A DNA stretch of 64,000 nt from JAPLHP01 sp963720375. GTDB lineage: Bacteria; Chloroflexota; Dehalococcoidia; UBA2247; RBG-13-53-26. Position 1 is the stretch's first letter; each line of letters starts with the position of its first letter. Under the pieces are notes generated by a model. The model saw only the letters and a list, made by a program, of their open reading frames with translations. It was not told the origin of the DNA and ran no database searches. The stretch covers positions 110,729 through 174,728 of the forward strand of contig CAVRFM010000015.1 of assembly GCA_963720375.1 (NCBI GenBank), given 5' to 3'. A program made the position numbers and the translations under genes. This document shows, piece after piece, positions 1-7,957 of the stretch.

Positions 1-36
1 ACTGGAAAGAGAAAAGTAGTTTCGAGAGGAAAAGAA

Positions 37-2178
37 GTGGTGATCCAAGTCAAACCATTAAACCTTCGTGTTACTGAGGCCAAGCCCAGGGATGTGGGCA
101 GGGGTATTGCCCGGATAGATCCGGACGATATCAAGAAGCTAGGCGCCGAGGTAGGAGACGTCGTCGAGATTGAGGGTAAGAGAAAGACGGTGGCCAAGCT
201 TATGCCTGCCTATGCTGAAGATCGGGGCAAGTCCCTGGTCCAGATGGACGGACTTCTCCGCAGCAATGCACGCGTCTCCCTGGACGAGAAGGTGGCACTG
301 CAGAAAACGGATTGCTCTATAGCCGATAAGATACTCTTGAGTCCCCTGACCCAGGCAAGGTCCATCAGCCAGGAGAAAGACACCAGGTATATCGGTACTT
401 TGCTGGACGGACTGCCGGTAGTAGATGGGGACACGGTACGTGCCATCCTCTTTGGCACGCGCAGTCACGATTTCGTCGTTGTCACCACTGTCCCCAAAGG
501 TGCCGTAGTAATCCATTCCAGGACCAGAATTGAGATCAAAGAAAAGGGTGAGCCCAAGGCCAGGGGGTTCAAAGTCTCCTACGAAGACATTGGTGGTCTC
601 GGCAAGGAATTGCAGAGGGTCAGGGAGATGATCGAGCTTCCCCTGAAGTATCCTCAGGTGTTTGAGCGGTTGGGAATAGACCCCCCCAAGGGAGTGCTGC
701 TCCATGGCCCTCCGGGATGCGGCAAAACACTCATTGCCCGTGCTGTAGCCAATGAGACTGCCGCCTACTTCAGTAGTATTACCGGCCCGGAGATAATGGG
801 GAAATTCTACGGCGAGAGCGAAGCACGCCTGAGGTCAGTCTTCGAAGAGGCCAAAGCCAATGCGCCGGCTATTCTCTTTATTGATGAGATCGATGCCATT
901 GCCCCCAAGAGGGAGGAGATGGGAGGGGAGAAGCAGGTAGAAAGGAGAGTCGTCGCCCAGCTCCTGGCCCTTATGGATGGGCTGGAGTCGCGAGGTGAGA
1001 TAATCGTCATCGGAGCCACCAACATCCCCAACTCGCTCGACGGGGCATTGCGCCGCCCCGGTAGATTCGATCGGGAGATCGCCATCAGCATTCCCGGCCA
1101 GAAAGGACGCCTGGAGATTCTCCACATTCATACCAGGGGCATGCCCCTGGCGCAGGACGTAGACCTGGAGAAGCTGGCCCAGGTTACTCATGGCTTTGTT
1201 GGGGCTGACCTTGAGGCCCTGTGCCGTGAGGCGGCAATGAACGCCTTGAGGAAGATAATGCCCAGCATTGATTTCCAGTTGGACGAGATTCCCTACGAAA
1301 CCCTGCTGGGGCTTGAAGTGAACATGGACAACTTCAGCGAGGCGTTGAAGGAAACGGAGCCCTCGGCTATTCGGGAATTCTTTGTTGAGATCCCCAATGT
1401 GAAATGGGAGGACGTCGGCGGTCTGGAAGAAGTGAAGCAGAAACTGGTCGAGGCAGTGGAATGGCCGTTGCGCTATCCCCAGCTATTCCAGCAGGCAAAC
1501 GTCAAACCTCCCAAGGGCATCCTCCTCTCCGGACCTCCGGGGACGGGGAAAACCATGGTAGCCAAGGCATTGGCCAGTCAAAGCGGGGTTAATTTCATCT
1601 CGGTCAAAGGTCCTGAGCTGATGTCCAAATATGTCGGTGAGTCGGAGAGGGGGGTGAGAGAGGTATTCCGAAAGGCGAGACAAGCCAGCCCGTGCATCCT
1701 TTTTTTCGATGAGTTTGACTCGCTGGTTCCGGAGCGGGGGTTGAGTGGAGACTCGCAGGTTGCAGAGAGGGTGATTAGCCAGTTCCTGACTGAACTCGAT
1801 GGACTGGTAGAGCTTAAGGGAGTGCTGATTCTGGCTGCTACCAACAGAAAGGACTTGATCGATTCTGCTATTCTGCGGTCCGGCAGGTTCGACTTCGTCT
1901 TAGAATTCCCGCTGCCGGATGAAGAGGCGCGCCGGGCAATATTTGCGGTTCATACCAGTGGAAAACCTTTAGCTGCTGATGTTGACCTGGGGGCTCTTGC
2001 CCAACAAACGGAGGGCATGGCCGGCTCAGATATAGCGGCTATTTGCCAGGATGGTTCTATGGCTGCCATTAAGGAAGTTGTCAAGGCCAGAACCAAGGAT
2101 CACAAACTGCAGATCTCCAGAAAGCACTTCGACTTCGCTATCCGGGCGTCAAGAGCTTCAAGAGGCGGAGGTGAGTGA
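37..2178 (+). CDS. CDC48/VAT-type double AAA+ ATPase of the gas-vesicle operon
   Basis: A 713-residue protein with the full CDC48/p97 layout. An N-terminal double-psi-barrel-like domain (about residues 5-90) is followed by two AAA+ modules. D1 has Walker A GPPGCGKT near residue 225 and Walker B ILFIDEID near 280. D2 has Walker A GPPGTGKT near 500 and Walker B ILFFDEFD near 555. Arginine-finger-type motifs (RRPGRFDRE, RSGRFDF) follow in both. The family unfolds or remodels protein complexes using ATP. The start is GTG, six bases after GAGAGG; a second GTG follows at once. The stop lies 4 bp before gvpF/L, so it probably leads the operon. I infer that it replaces the usual GvpN ATPase in vesicle assembly; a general unfoldase role is the alternative. 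The gene starts so close to the window edge that earlier operon genes may be missing. Confidence 0.9.
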   Translation: MVIQVKPLNLRVTEAKPRDVGRGIARIDPDDIKKLGAEVGDVVEIEGKRKTVAKLMPAYAEDRGKSLVQMDGLLRSNARVSLDEKVALQKTDCSIADKILLSPLTQARSISQEKDTRYIGTLLDGLPVVDGDTVRAILFGTRSHDFVVVTTVPKGAVVIHSRTRIEIKEKGEPKARGFKVSYEDIGGLGKELQRVREMIELPLKYPQVFERLGIDPPKGVLLHGPPGCGKTLIARAVANETAAYFSSITGPEIMGKFYGESEARLRSVFEEAKANAPAILFIDEIDAIAPKREEMGGEKQVERRVVAQLLALMDGLESRGEIIVIGATNIPNSLDGALRRPGRFDREIAISIPGQKGRLEILHIHTRGMPLAQDVDLEKLAQVTHGFVGADLEALCREAAMNALRKIMPSIDFQLDEIPYETLLGLEVNMDNFSEALKETEPSAIREFFVEIPNVKWEDVGGLEEVKQKLVEAVEWPLRYPQLFQQANVKPPKGILLSGPPGTGKTMVAKALASQSGVNFISVKGPELMSKYVGESERGVREVFRKARQASPCILFFDEFDSLVPERGLSGDSQVAERVISQFLTELDGLVELKGVLILAATNRKDLIDSAILRSGRFDFVLEFPLPDEEARRAIFAVHTSGKPLAADVDLGALAQQTEGMAGSDIAAICQDGSMAAIKEVVKARTKDHKLQISRKHFDFAIRASRASRGGGE

Positions 2179-2182
2179 ACAG

Positions 2183-2935
2183 ATGTCTGAGCAGAATAAG
2201 TATCTCTACGGGATCATAGAAGAGCCTCACCCCAGAAGATTCGGCTTCTCCGGAGTGGAGGATGCTGAGGTATATACCATCAATTATCAGAAGATGGCGG
2301 CGATAGTGAGCGATACTCTGCTTCAGGAGGTAGACCCGACTCGGAAGAACGTGCGTGCTCATACGGTGGTCCAAGATGAGATCCTGAAAGTATATGACCT
2401 GCTGCCCATGGGCTTCGGTGTAATAGCCCATAGCGATGATGAGGTCCAAAAGCTGCTGGAGAGGAATTATCAGATTTTTGTCAAAGAACTGGAGCGGCTT
2501 GCCAGCAAGATAGAGGTCGGGCTGAAAGTCTTCTGGGACCAGGAGGCCATGATCAAGGAGCTTCAGGGAGAAAGGCAAGAGCTCACCAAGATAAAAGCGA
2601 AGATAAACGCTGCAGCATCTCCTGTTGAGGCGCAGCATCTTCTGGTGGAAGCCGGCAAACTGATAGAGCGCATTGCTATGGAATGGAGGAACAAATATGC
2701 CGAGCAGGTCTATGCTGCCCTGAAGGGAATGGCGGTTGATGCCCGGCTGAATGCCCCTTTGGGAGTCAAGAATATCTTGAATGCCGCCTTCCTGGTAGAC
2801 AGAGCCAAAGAGAGTGGATTCCAGAAAGAAGTCTACGAGCTCGATTCAAAGTATAAGGGCAAAGTGGATTTCAAATATGTGGGCCCGCTGCCACCTTACA
2901 GCTTCGTGAACCTGAAACTGGAGCCGGTGAAATGA
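2183..2935 (+). CDS. gvpF: Gas vesicle protein GvpF/GvpL family
   Basis: A 250-residue member of the GvpL/GvpF family, accessory proteins that bind GvpA and help start vesicle assembly. The family pattern is clear: KYLYGI at the N-terminus, a VRAHTVVQDEIL helix, LPMGFGVI, a charged central helical region, and the C-terminal GPLPPYSFV motif. The reading frame is open further upstream, but ATG at 2183 is preferred because GGAGGT lies 10 bases before it and homology begins right after it. Its end overlaps gvpG by 4 bp (ATGA), which indicates translational coupling. Whether it is F or L cannot be decided from sequence alone. Confidence 0.9.
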   Translation: MSEQNKYLYGIIEEPHPRRFGFSGVEDAEVYTINYQKMAAIVSDTLLQEVDPTRKNVRAHTVVQDEILKVYDLLPMGFGVIAHSDDEVQKLLERNYQIFVKELERLASKIEVGLKVFWDQEAMIKELQGERQELTKIKAKINAAASPVEAQHLLVEAGKLIERIAMEWRNKYAEQVYAALKGMAVDARLNAPLGVKNILNAAFLVDRAKESGFQKEVYELDSKYKGKVDFKYVGPLPPYSFVNLKLEPVK

Positions 2936-3189
2936 TGAGTAAGTTTCTCTTCGATGTTATCGCAGGCGTTCCGTTGACGCTTGGCAGGCAAATAGTGGAG
3001 AAGCTGAGAGATGAGGTTGATAAAGAACGGCTTATTACGGAGGAGTCGATTAGAGAACGGCTTCAGCAACTGCAGCTGCTGCTGCAAGATGGCGAGCTGA
3101 CTGAGGAGGAGTATGAGGGGCTGGAGGCTAAGCTCATTGAGAGGTTAAGGGCAGTAAGGAAGTATAAGCAAGAAATGGGGGGTGAATAA
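2932..3189 (+). CDS. gvpG: Gas vesicle protein GvpG
   Basis: An 85-residue, highly charged helical protein that matches GvpG in length and layout: a hydrophobic start (FLFDVIAGVPLTLGRQIVEKL) followed by an acidic helix pair with the typical LxDGELTEEEYEGLE stretch. GvpG is a minor accessory protein needed for vesicle formation in model systems. It overlaps gvpF/L by 4 bp and is followed 6 bp later by the GvpA-family gene. Confidence 0.9.
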   Translation: MMSKFLFDVIAGVPLTLGRQIVEKLRDEVDKERLITEESIRERLQQLQLLLQDGELTEEEYEGLEAKLIERLRAVRKYKQEMGGE

Positions 3190-3195
3190 TAGACA

Positions 3196-3570
3196 ATGCC
3201 TCTGCAAGCAACCAGGAACGAAGTTTCAACCCTTGCGGATGCTATTGACCGCGTCTTGGACAAGGGGCTGGTCATCAATGCTGACATCTGCGTCTCAGTA
3301 TCCGGCGTTGAGCTTCTGGGAGTTAAGATAAGGGCGGCCCTGGCTTCCTTTGAGACAGCAGCCAAGTACGGGCTCGAGTTCCCCAGTGGTACCAATTACG
3401 AGACTGCTGCTTGGAAAGAGACCAAGGTGGGCAAGGAAGACTGCCCCCAATGCAGCAAGAGAGTCGCTGCTGAAGAACTTTTGAATGAGGGGTGTCCCTG
3501 GTGCGGCTGGGCAAGCGCGAAAGCAAAGAGAGCCAGAGTCAGGATAGCCCCGGAGATACCGGTGGAGTAA
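3196..3570 (+). CDS. GvpA/GvpJ-family vesicle protein with C-terminal zinc ribbon
   Basis: A 124-residue protein. Residues about 8-58 form a GvpA-family shell domain (DRVLDKGLVINAD, then GVELLGVKIRAALASFETAAKYG). Canonical GvpA is about 70 residues, so this one is long. The extra C-terminal part carries two cysteine pairs, CPQC near residue 78 and CPWC near 98, that look like a zinc ribbon. The GvpA domain forms the vesicle wall or, in GvpJ/M/S relatives, a minor nucleating subunit. The fused zinc ribbon is unusual and may recruit a partner or make this a tip protein rather than the wall protein. The start is ATG, with a G-rich ribosome site about 10 bases upstream. Confidence 0.85.
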   Translation: MPLQATRNEVSTLADAIDRVLDKGLVINADICVSVSGVELLGVKIRAALASFETAAKYGLEFPSGTNYETAAWKETKVGKEDCPQCSKRVAAEELLNEGCPWCGWASAKAKRARVRIAPEIPVE

Positions 3571-3576
3571 ATCGCC

Positions 3577-4062
3577 GTGGCCAGGGCTGCAAAGGACAGG
3601 AGCAAAGCTGATTTGGCCCGGCTTGTCGATACGCTCGATGAGAAAAGCCGGGCGATACTGTGGCATCTCTGGTGGTACCGGCATGCCGAAATATCTGAAT
3701 TAAGGGATCTCGTTGATGCACCGGGCGATTTCGAGGTTCTTAACAGGTTGAGAAAGGTCATAAATGAAAAGGCCGAGGTGCTCTGGGGCAGGCCGATAGT
3801 GGGCTTTGAGCAATCGAGGGTCGATCCTCTTACAGGGCAGAAAGTCCTCTTTAGCTGGTGGTTTCTCGACGAAGAGATTGCTCCTGCATCGGTAGGTGGT
3901 AGGCCTCTGGTAGATGTATTCAATGAGAAAGATTGTGTTGCCCTGATTGCCCAACTGCCGGCTTCGGTCGATTATGCTCATACAGACATAGGGTTTAAGA
4001 ATGGCATATTGAAGGTCAGACTCAAGAAGGTGGACGGTAGTGCCGCCGGAAGAGAGAGATAG
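3577..4062 (+). CDS. GvpH/Hsp20-like vesicle accessory protein
   Basis: A 161-residue protein starting at GTG, with GGTGGAG 9 bases upstream. The N-terminal half is helical and resembles a winged-helix-like segment (TLDEKSRAILWHLWWYRHAEISELRDLV). The C-terminal region, about residues 105-152 (RPLVDVFNEKDCVALIAQLP, then IGFKNGILKVRLKK), resembles the Hsp20-like beta-sandwich found in GvpH. Its position between GvpA-type and gvpK genes supports a vesicle role. The function of the N-terminal half is not clear. GvpH is the best guess, at moderate confidence. Confidence 0.65.
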   Translation: MARAAKDRSKADLARLVDTLDEKSRAILWHLWWYRHAEISELRDLVDAPGDFEVLNRLRKVINEKAEVLWGRPIVGFEQSRVDPLTGQKVLFSWWFLDEEIAPASVGGRPLVDVFNEKDCVALIAQLPASVDYAHTDIGFKNGILKVRLKKVDGSAAGRER

Positions 4063-4070
4063 GATCTGCC

Positions 4071-4397
4071 ATGGCTATTGCTGTCGATGAACGTAATCTC
4101 AAACAAGGTGTCCTGGGGCTGGTTCTGGCGGTGGTTGAGGTAATCAGAGATGTCCTGAGAATTGAGGCACTCAAGAGGATGGAGTCCGGCCGTTTGACTG
4201 AGGAAGAATGTGAGAGGTTGGGTGAGGCGTTGATGGATTTGGACACTGCGCTGGAGGAGATAAAGCAGGAGCAGGGTATCGCCGAGTCGGTTCAGGCGGT
4301 GCGGGACGGACTAGATAAGATTGTCGACGATGTCATAGATAAGATAGTCAACCCGGAGAGATGGCAGGAGGAAAGTGAGCAAAGTGAGACATGGTAG
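4071..4397 (+). CDS. gvpK: Gas vesicle protein GvpK
   Basis: A 108-residue protein with the GvpK pattern: a hydrophobic helix (LKQGVLGLVLAVVEVIRDVLRIEALKRMESGRLT), then EEECERLGEALMDLDTALEEIK. GvpK is a minor structural or assembly protein usually found with GvpJ, GvpL and GvpG. Length is typical. The ATG start is 6 bp after the GvpH-like gene. The reading frame of the next gene opens inside the 3' end of gvpK, although its likely start lies just downstream. Confidence 0.9.
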   Translation: MAIAVDERNLKQGVLGLVLAVVEVIRDVLRIEALKRMESGRLTEEECERLGEALMDLDTALEEIKQEQGIAESVQAVRDGLDKIVDDVIDKIVNPERWQEESEQSETW

Positions 4398-4407
4398 GGA
4401 GGGTGGC

Positions 4408-5673
4408 ATGGAGGACATGTTTTATGCCGTGCTGGCCTTGCATGTAGCTGGCAAGCCGATTAACAAGGAGAACATTAGGGCTGTCCTTAAAGCTGCGGGC
4501 TCTCCGGTGAACGAGCCGGCACTTGATGCCATGTCTGCCTTTGCCGAGTCTTTGGAAGCTGCCCGCTGTGAGCGGGAGAAACCCGTTGACCCTAGAATAA
4601 TCAGGTTCCTCACTTCCGAATTGGCTCACCGCAGGGTGCAGACGGATCGCGTGCAAAGTCTCATTGAGGAGCTGACGATGTCTATCGCGTCAGCCCCGGA
4701 GCCAGATGAGGCTGGATTCACAGAGGGGGAGACAATTACAGCAGGAGAGAACATGCAGATGGCTGCGGAGAAGGTTGACCGGCAGGAGTGTATCAGTGAC
4801 GATGCCGGGGCTGCAGCCGCAACAGCGGTTGAAGATATTCGGCTTTTGACTCAAGTTGAGGGACGCTATATATACGGAATCGCAGCCTGCAACAGGCCGG
4901 TAGTCTTAGGGCGGATAGGGGTAGAGGGCAATGAGGTCTACACTATTCCTTACAAAGACCTCTGCGCCATTGTGCATAATTGTCCTGCCGAGCCATATCA
5001 ATCCAAAGATGAAGGAACGGTGACGGACTGGGTGAGAGCGCATCAGAACGTTATTGACAGGGCAAAGGATCAACTTGGTGCCGTAATTCCTATGGGTTTT
5101 GACGTTATACTGCAACCCAGGAGTGATGCCGCTTCCCCTGATCAGGTGGTTAGTGATTGGCTCAAAGAAGACTACGAGCGGCTTTGCAGCACGATGGAGA
5201 AGATAAAGGACAAGGATGAATATGGGATACAGATCTCACATGAGTCCGGCATGGCAGAGAAGCAAATCTTCGAACAAAGCGAAGAGATCAAGAGGATAAA
5301 GGAAGCAATGGCCACCAAACCGCCGGGGACGGCCTATATGTATAGGCAGAAGCTGGAAAAGGCGGTGAAGACAGAGATAGAAAAGCTTGCCACCGGGTGG
5401 TTCAAGGACTTCTACAGCAGGATTGAGAAGCACACCGATGATATCGTGGTGGAGAAGACCAAGAAACTGAATGGTAATAAGGTGATGCTGGTGAATCTCT
5501 CCTGCCTGGTGTCCAAAGACAGGGTTGATGGCCTGGGTGAAGAACTCGAGAAGATCAACAACATGGCAGGCTTCTCCGTACATTTTACCGGCCCCTGGCC
5601 TCCATATGCTTTTGTAGCCAAGCCCGTTATCCCTGCTAAAGAGGAAATGAAAAATGGATCCCACCCGGGATAA
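4408..5673 (+). CDS. L12/P1-like domain fused to GvpF/GvpL
   Basis: A 421-residue fusion. Residues 1-55 closely resemble the N-terminal dimerisation domain of archaeal ribosomal stalk protein L12/P1: MEDMFYAVLALHVAGKPI, then KENIRAVLKAAG and an acidic-helical end. A linker follows, rich in alanine and acidic residues (about 56-150). From about 152 the protein is a GvpF/L domain (GRYIYGIAACN, RAHQNVIDRA, IPMGFDVIL, and PWPPYAFVAKP at the end). The frame is open to 4375, but ATG 4408 has GGGAGGG just upstream. In archaeal stalks the L12 N-domain dimerises and docks on P0, so dimerisation is the likely job here. It overlaps the next gene by 20 bp. The fusion is not one I know for Gvp proteins. 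Confidence 0.85.
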   Translation: MEDMFYAVLALHVAGKPINKENIRAVLKAAGSPVNEPALDAMSAFAESLEAARCEREKPVDPRIIRFLTSELAHRRVQTDRVQSLIEELTMSIASAPEPDEAGFTEGETITAGENMQMAAEKVDRQECISDDAGAAAATAVEDIRLLTQVEGRYIYGIAACNRPVVLGRIGVEGNEVYTIPYKDLCAIVHNCPAEPYQSKDEGTVTDWVRAHQNVIDRAKDQLGAVIPMGFDVILQPRSDAASPDQVVSDWLKEDYERLCSTMEKIKDKDEYGIQISHESGMAEKQIFEQSEEIKRIKEAMATKPPGTAYMYRQKLEKAVKTEIEKLATGWFKDFYSRIEKHTDDIVVEKTKKLNGNKVMLVNLSCLVSKDRVDGLGEELEKINNMAGFSVHFTGPWPPYAFVAKPVIPAKEEMKNGSHPG

Positions 5674-6307
5674 TCATGCAACGCTGGTAGATCTTCTGGA
5701 TAGGGTACTGGACAAAGGGTTGGTGCTTGATGCTGATCTCATCATCCACGTGGCTGGTGTTCCTCTCGTGGGTGTAAAGCTGAAGGCTTTCCTTGCTGGC
5801 ATGGAGACAATGCTGGAGTATGGCATCTGGCGGGATTGGGATGAGGCGCAGCGAGCAGTGGCTACTGAAGAGCAACGTCGGAAGAAAGCGGTGCTTCTGG
5901 CTCAGGGAGAGAAGGTCCTGCTAAAGACGTTTGCCTCCCACTGGTATAGCGAAGGCCAGTGCCACAGCTGGAGGCCGGGACATCTGCATGTCACCGATAG
6001 GAGAGTGCTGCTGTCTAGAAAGGAACCTGCCGGAATATTGTTTCAGTGTACCTTTGGGGACATAACGGGAATTGCCACCCGGAGGAAGCCTGATGCTCAT
6101 ACTGATGAAGTGGATTACCTTTATCTGTCGCTCAGGTCTGGGGAACTGGCACTTTTACATACCAGTAATGCCGCAGCAGTCGCGGGTGCCGTGGAGAATA
6201 GGATAAAAGCCTTGGGCTTCAAGCTGGAGGAAGACCTGCCACTCCGGATGGTTGATGAGACGGCAACAAGTCTCCCGGTGTCCGGAATGCGGGGCGTCTG
6301 TAATTGA
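5654..6307 (+). CDS. GvpA/GvpJ-family protein with C-terminal PH/GRAM-like domain
   Basis: A 217-residue protein. Residues about 8-62 are GvpA-like (DLLDRVLDKGLVLDADLIIH, then GVKLKAFLAGMETMLEYG). After a basic linker, residues about 83-185 resemble a bacterial PH/GRAM domain: GEKVLLKTFA, LHVTDRRVLLSRKEPAGILF, then DITGIATR and a final helix. Such domains bind membranes or proteins. The start overlaps the L12-GvpL fusion gene by 20 bp. A GvpA domain with a PH-like tail suggests a protein that anchors a shell or tip to a membrane, which is inference. No canonical 70-residue GvpA is present in the window. Confidence 0.8.
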   Translation: MDPTRDNHATLVDLLDRVLDKGLVLDADLIIHVAGVPLVGVKLKAFLAGMETMLEYGIWRDWDEAQRAVATEEQRRKKAVLLAQGEKVLLKTFASHWYSEGQCHSWRPGHLHVTDRRVLLSRKEPAGILFQCTFGDITGIATRRKPDAHTDEVDYLYLSLRSGELALLHTSNAAAVAGAVENRIKALGFKLEEDLPLRMVDETATSLPVSGMRGVCN

Positions 6308-6442
6308 CCAGGGGACTGATGCCGGAAACGGGCTGGGTGTGTGACTTGGATGCAGCACGAGGGTATCCACTAGCGGGGTTAGTCGGAGAAGGCTGCTCAA
6401 TCCCTGATTGGGTGAGCCTCGGGCCGATGAGAGAGGAGGCGA

Positions 6443-6706
6443 ATGGTTCAGATGAATGTTGACCAGATAGTCAAAAAGGCCCAGGGCGACTTCGCCAAAT
6501 TCAGCAAAATGCCAGTCGATGGGGTCACCGGCCTCTCCAGGACAGATCAGGGATGGGTAGTCTCGCTGGAGGCGTTGGAGAGGAGGGCTATCCCAGATAG
6601 CATGGACGTTTTGGGAGTCTACGAAGTCCACCTGGATGACGAGGGCAATTTTCTTAGCTTTGAGAGAAAGAAGCTGCGCAAGCGTGGGCAGACACAGGAG
6701 GACTAG
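6443..6706 (+). CDS. gvpO: Gas vesicle protein GvpO
   Basis: An 87-residue protein of the GvpO family, recognised by VTGLSRTDQGWVVSLEALER, IPDSMDVLGVYEVHLDDEG and the basic end RKKLRKRGQ. GvpO is a small accessory protein in many actinobacterial and archaeal gvp clusters. The ATG lies 6 bases after GAGGAGGC. The 135 bp before it hold an imperfect hairpin near 6390-6420 and no gene, so it may have its own promoter or an attenuation signal. Confidence 0.85.
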   Translation: MVQMNVDQIVKKAQGDFAKFSKMPVDGVTGLSRTDQGWVVSLEALERRAIPDSMDVLGVYEVHLDDEGNFLSFERKKLRKRGQTQED

Positions 6707-6721
6707 GAAGAAGGGGGATGG

Positions 6722-6943
6722 ATGACAGAGTGGAATAAGTGTCCTGGCTGTGGTATCACAATTAAGGGTGGCTCGGATTATTGCCCCGATTGTGGCGAGC
6801 CGTGGAACATAAAATGTCCCGGTTGCGGCGTAACGCGGCGCTTCTGGGCGGCGAACAGGTTCTGTCCCGGTTGTGGGGCACCGGTGGGAAAGCGCGGCCT
6901 TACCACTAATAAGAAACAGAGGGGAGCAGCACCCGAAAGGTAG
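6722..6943 (+). CDS. Double zinc-ribbon small protein
   Basis: A 73-residue protein with four CxxC pairs: CPGC at the N-terminus, CPDC, CPGC, and CPGC again, forming two zinc ribbons in a row. The tail is basic. It begins 15 bp after gvpO and is probably co-transcribed with it. It may partner the zinc-ribbon tail of the GvpA-type protein at 3196, but this is inference; small zinc ribbons are common adaptors and no enzymatic motif is visible. Confidence 0.7.
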   Translation: MTEWNKCPGCGITIKGGSDYCPDCGEPWNIKCPGCGVTRRFWAANRFCPGCGAPVGKRGLTTNKKQRGAAPER

Positions 6944-6990
6944 CGGTAAGTCGGGGCTATCTCTTCAAACGAGCCTAGGATAGGTCAACG

Positions 6991-7683
6991 GTGAGGAAAC
7001 TCTATCTTGTCCCCGTCATTCACATGAGCGCTGACATGGGGTCTCTCGCCGCCGCTTTGGATGAAAGGGCCACTGCGGAACTGGGGCAGGAATTGTGGCA
7101 CGAGCATAAAGAAGTGGTCTCCGGCTTCTGGGAGTCTATTGCTCAGTTCTTCGCCCTGCTGGATGTCGGCGGTTTCAAGGTTTATCAGGATGGGCTTGTT
7201 GCCGATGGCGATGACGGCCTCAGGATCGTCAACCAGGGCGTCAAAGAGGGAAGCCGGAATTACGAGATTGTTTCACACCTTCTCCGAAGAGGGGCGACGT
7301 TGGTAAGGACGGAGGACATCTCTTTGGTCAAGAAGGAGTATGACTTTATTACGAAGATGGCTCAGGCCAAATCGCTTCATCAAAGAGGGGTTGCATCTCT
7401 CAGGTACAGATTAGCTCGGGGTAGACTGTTAGAGCAAAGGGATAGTCTAATAGCGGCGAGGATCGCTGGAACCCTGAAGGAAGGCGAGACAGGCATTCTC
7501 TTCATCGGAGCTTATCACCATGTTCTCCCCAAGCTGGCTGCCGACATCGAGGTGACCCAGGTCAAAGAGGTGGCCAAAGTCAGGGAGTATCATCAGTTGC
7601 TGGCTGGCCCGAGAAGACAGGGCAACCACGCCAAGCAACTTGCTGAGTACCTTATCTCACCGGTACCCGGTCCTTTGCCCTAA
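6991..7683 (+). CDS. Conserved hypothetical protein after the gas-vesicle operon
   Basis: A 230-residue soluble protein with a GTG start. I do not recognise a family with certainty. The N-terminus (KLYLVPVIHMSADMGSL) and the later segment ETGILFIGAYHHVLPKLA recall the strand-plus-histidine pattern of TraB/GumN-like or pheromone-shutdown proteins, but the match is loose. A charged helical middle (residues 90-160) carries several basic residues. It lies 47 bp after the zinc-ribbon gene in the same direction and may be the last operon member. Confidence 0.55.
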   Translation: MRKLYLVPVIHMSADMGSLAAALDERATAELGQELWHEHKEVVSGFWESIAQFFALLDVGGFKVYQDGLVADGDDGLRIVNQGVKEGSRNYEIVSHLLRRGATLVRTEDISLVKKEYDFITKMAQAKSLHQRGVASLRYRLARGRLLEQRDSLIAARIAGTLKEGETGILFIGAYHHVLPKLAADIEVTQVKEVAKVREYHQLLAGPRRQGNHAKQLAEYLISPVPGPLP

Positions 7684-7957
7684 CCCGGGTCCGAATCTGG
7701 TCATGCCAAATCGGCTTGGCCCTTTCGGCGCAGAGGGTCTACCGGAGCAAAGGACCAGGCCAACCTCAATCAAATTGTCGTTGAAGAACCCTGCATCCTC
7801 AGTCACTGCCCACTCGGGCATCCGGTAAGATTTCCCCTCGTTAATTCGGTGAAGCTATTATCCCAGATGTAGCCAGGTGTAGTTTGACAAACCATATATG
7901 CGAGCATAGAATGAAATTCAGCCTCATGCTGTACACGCTAGAGAGGTGGGGGGCCGA

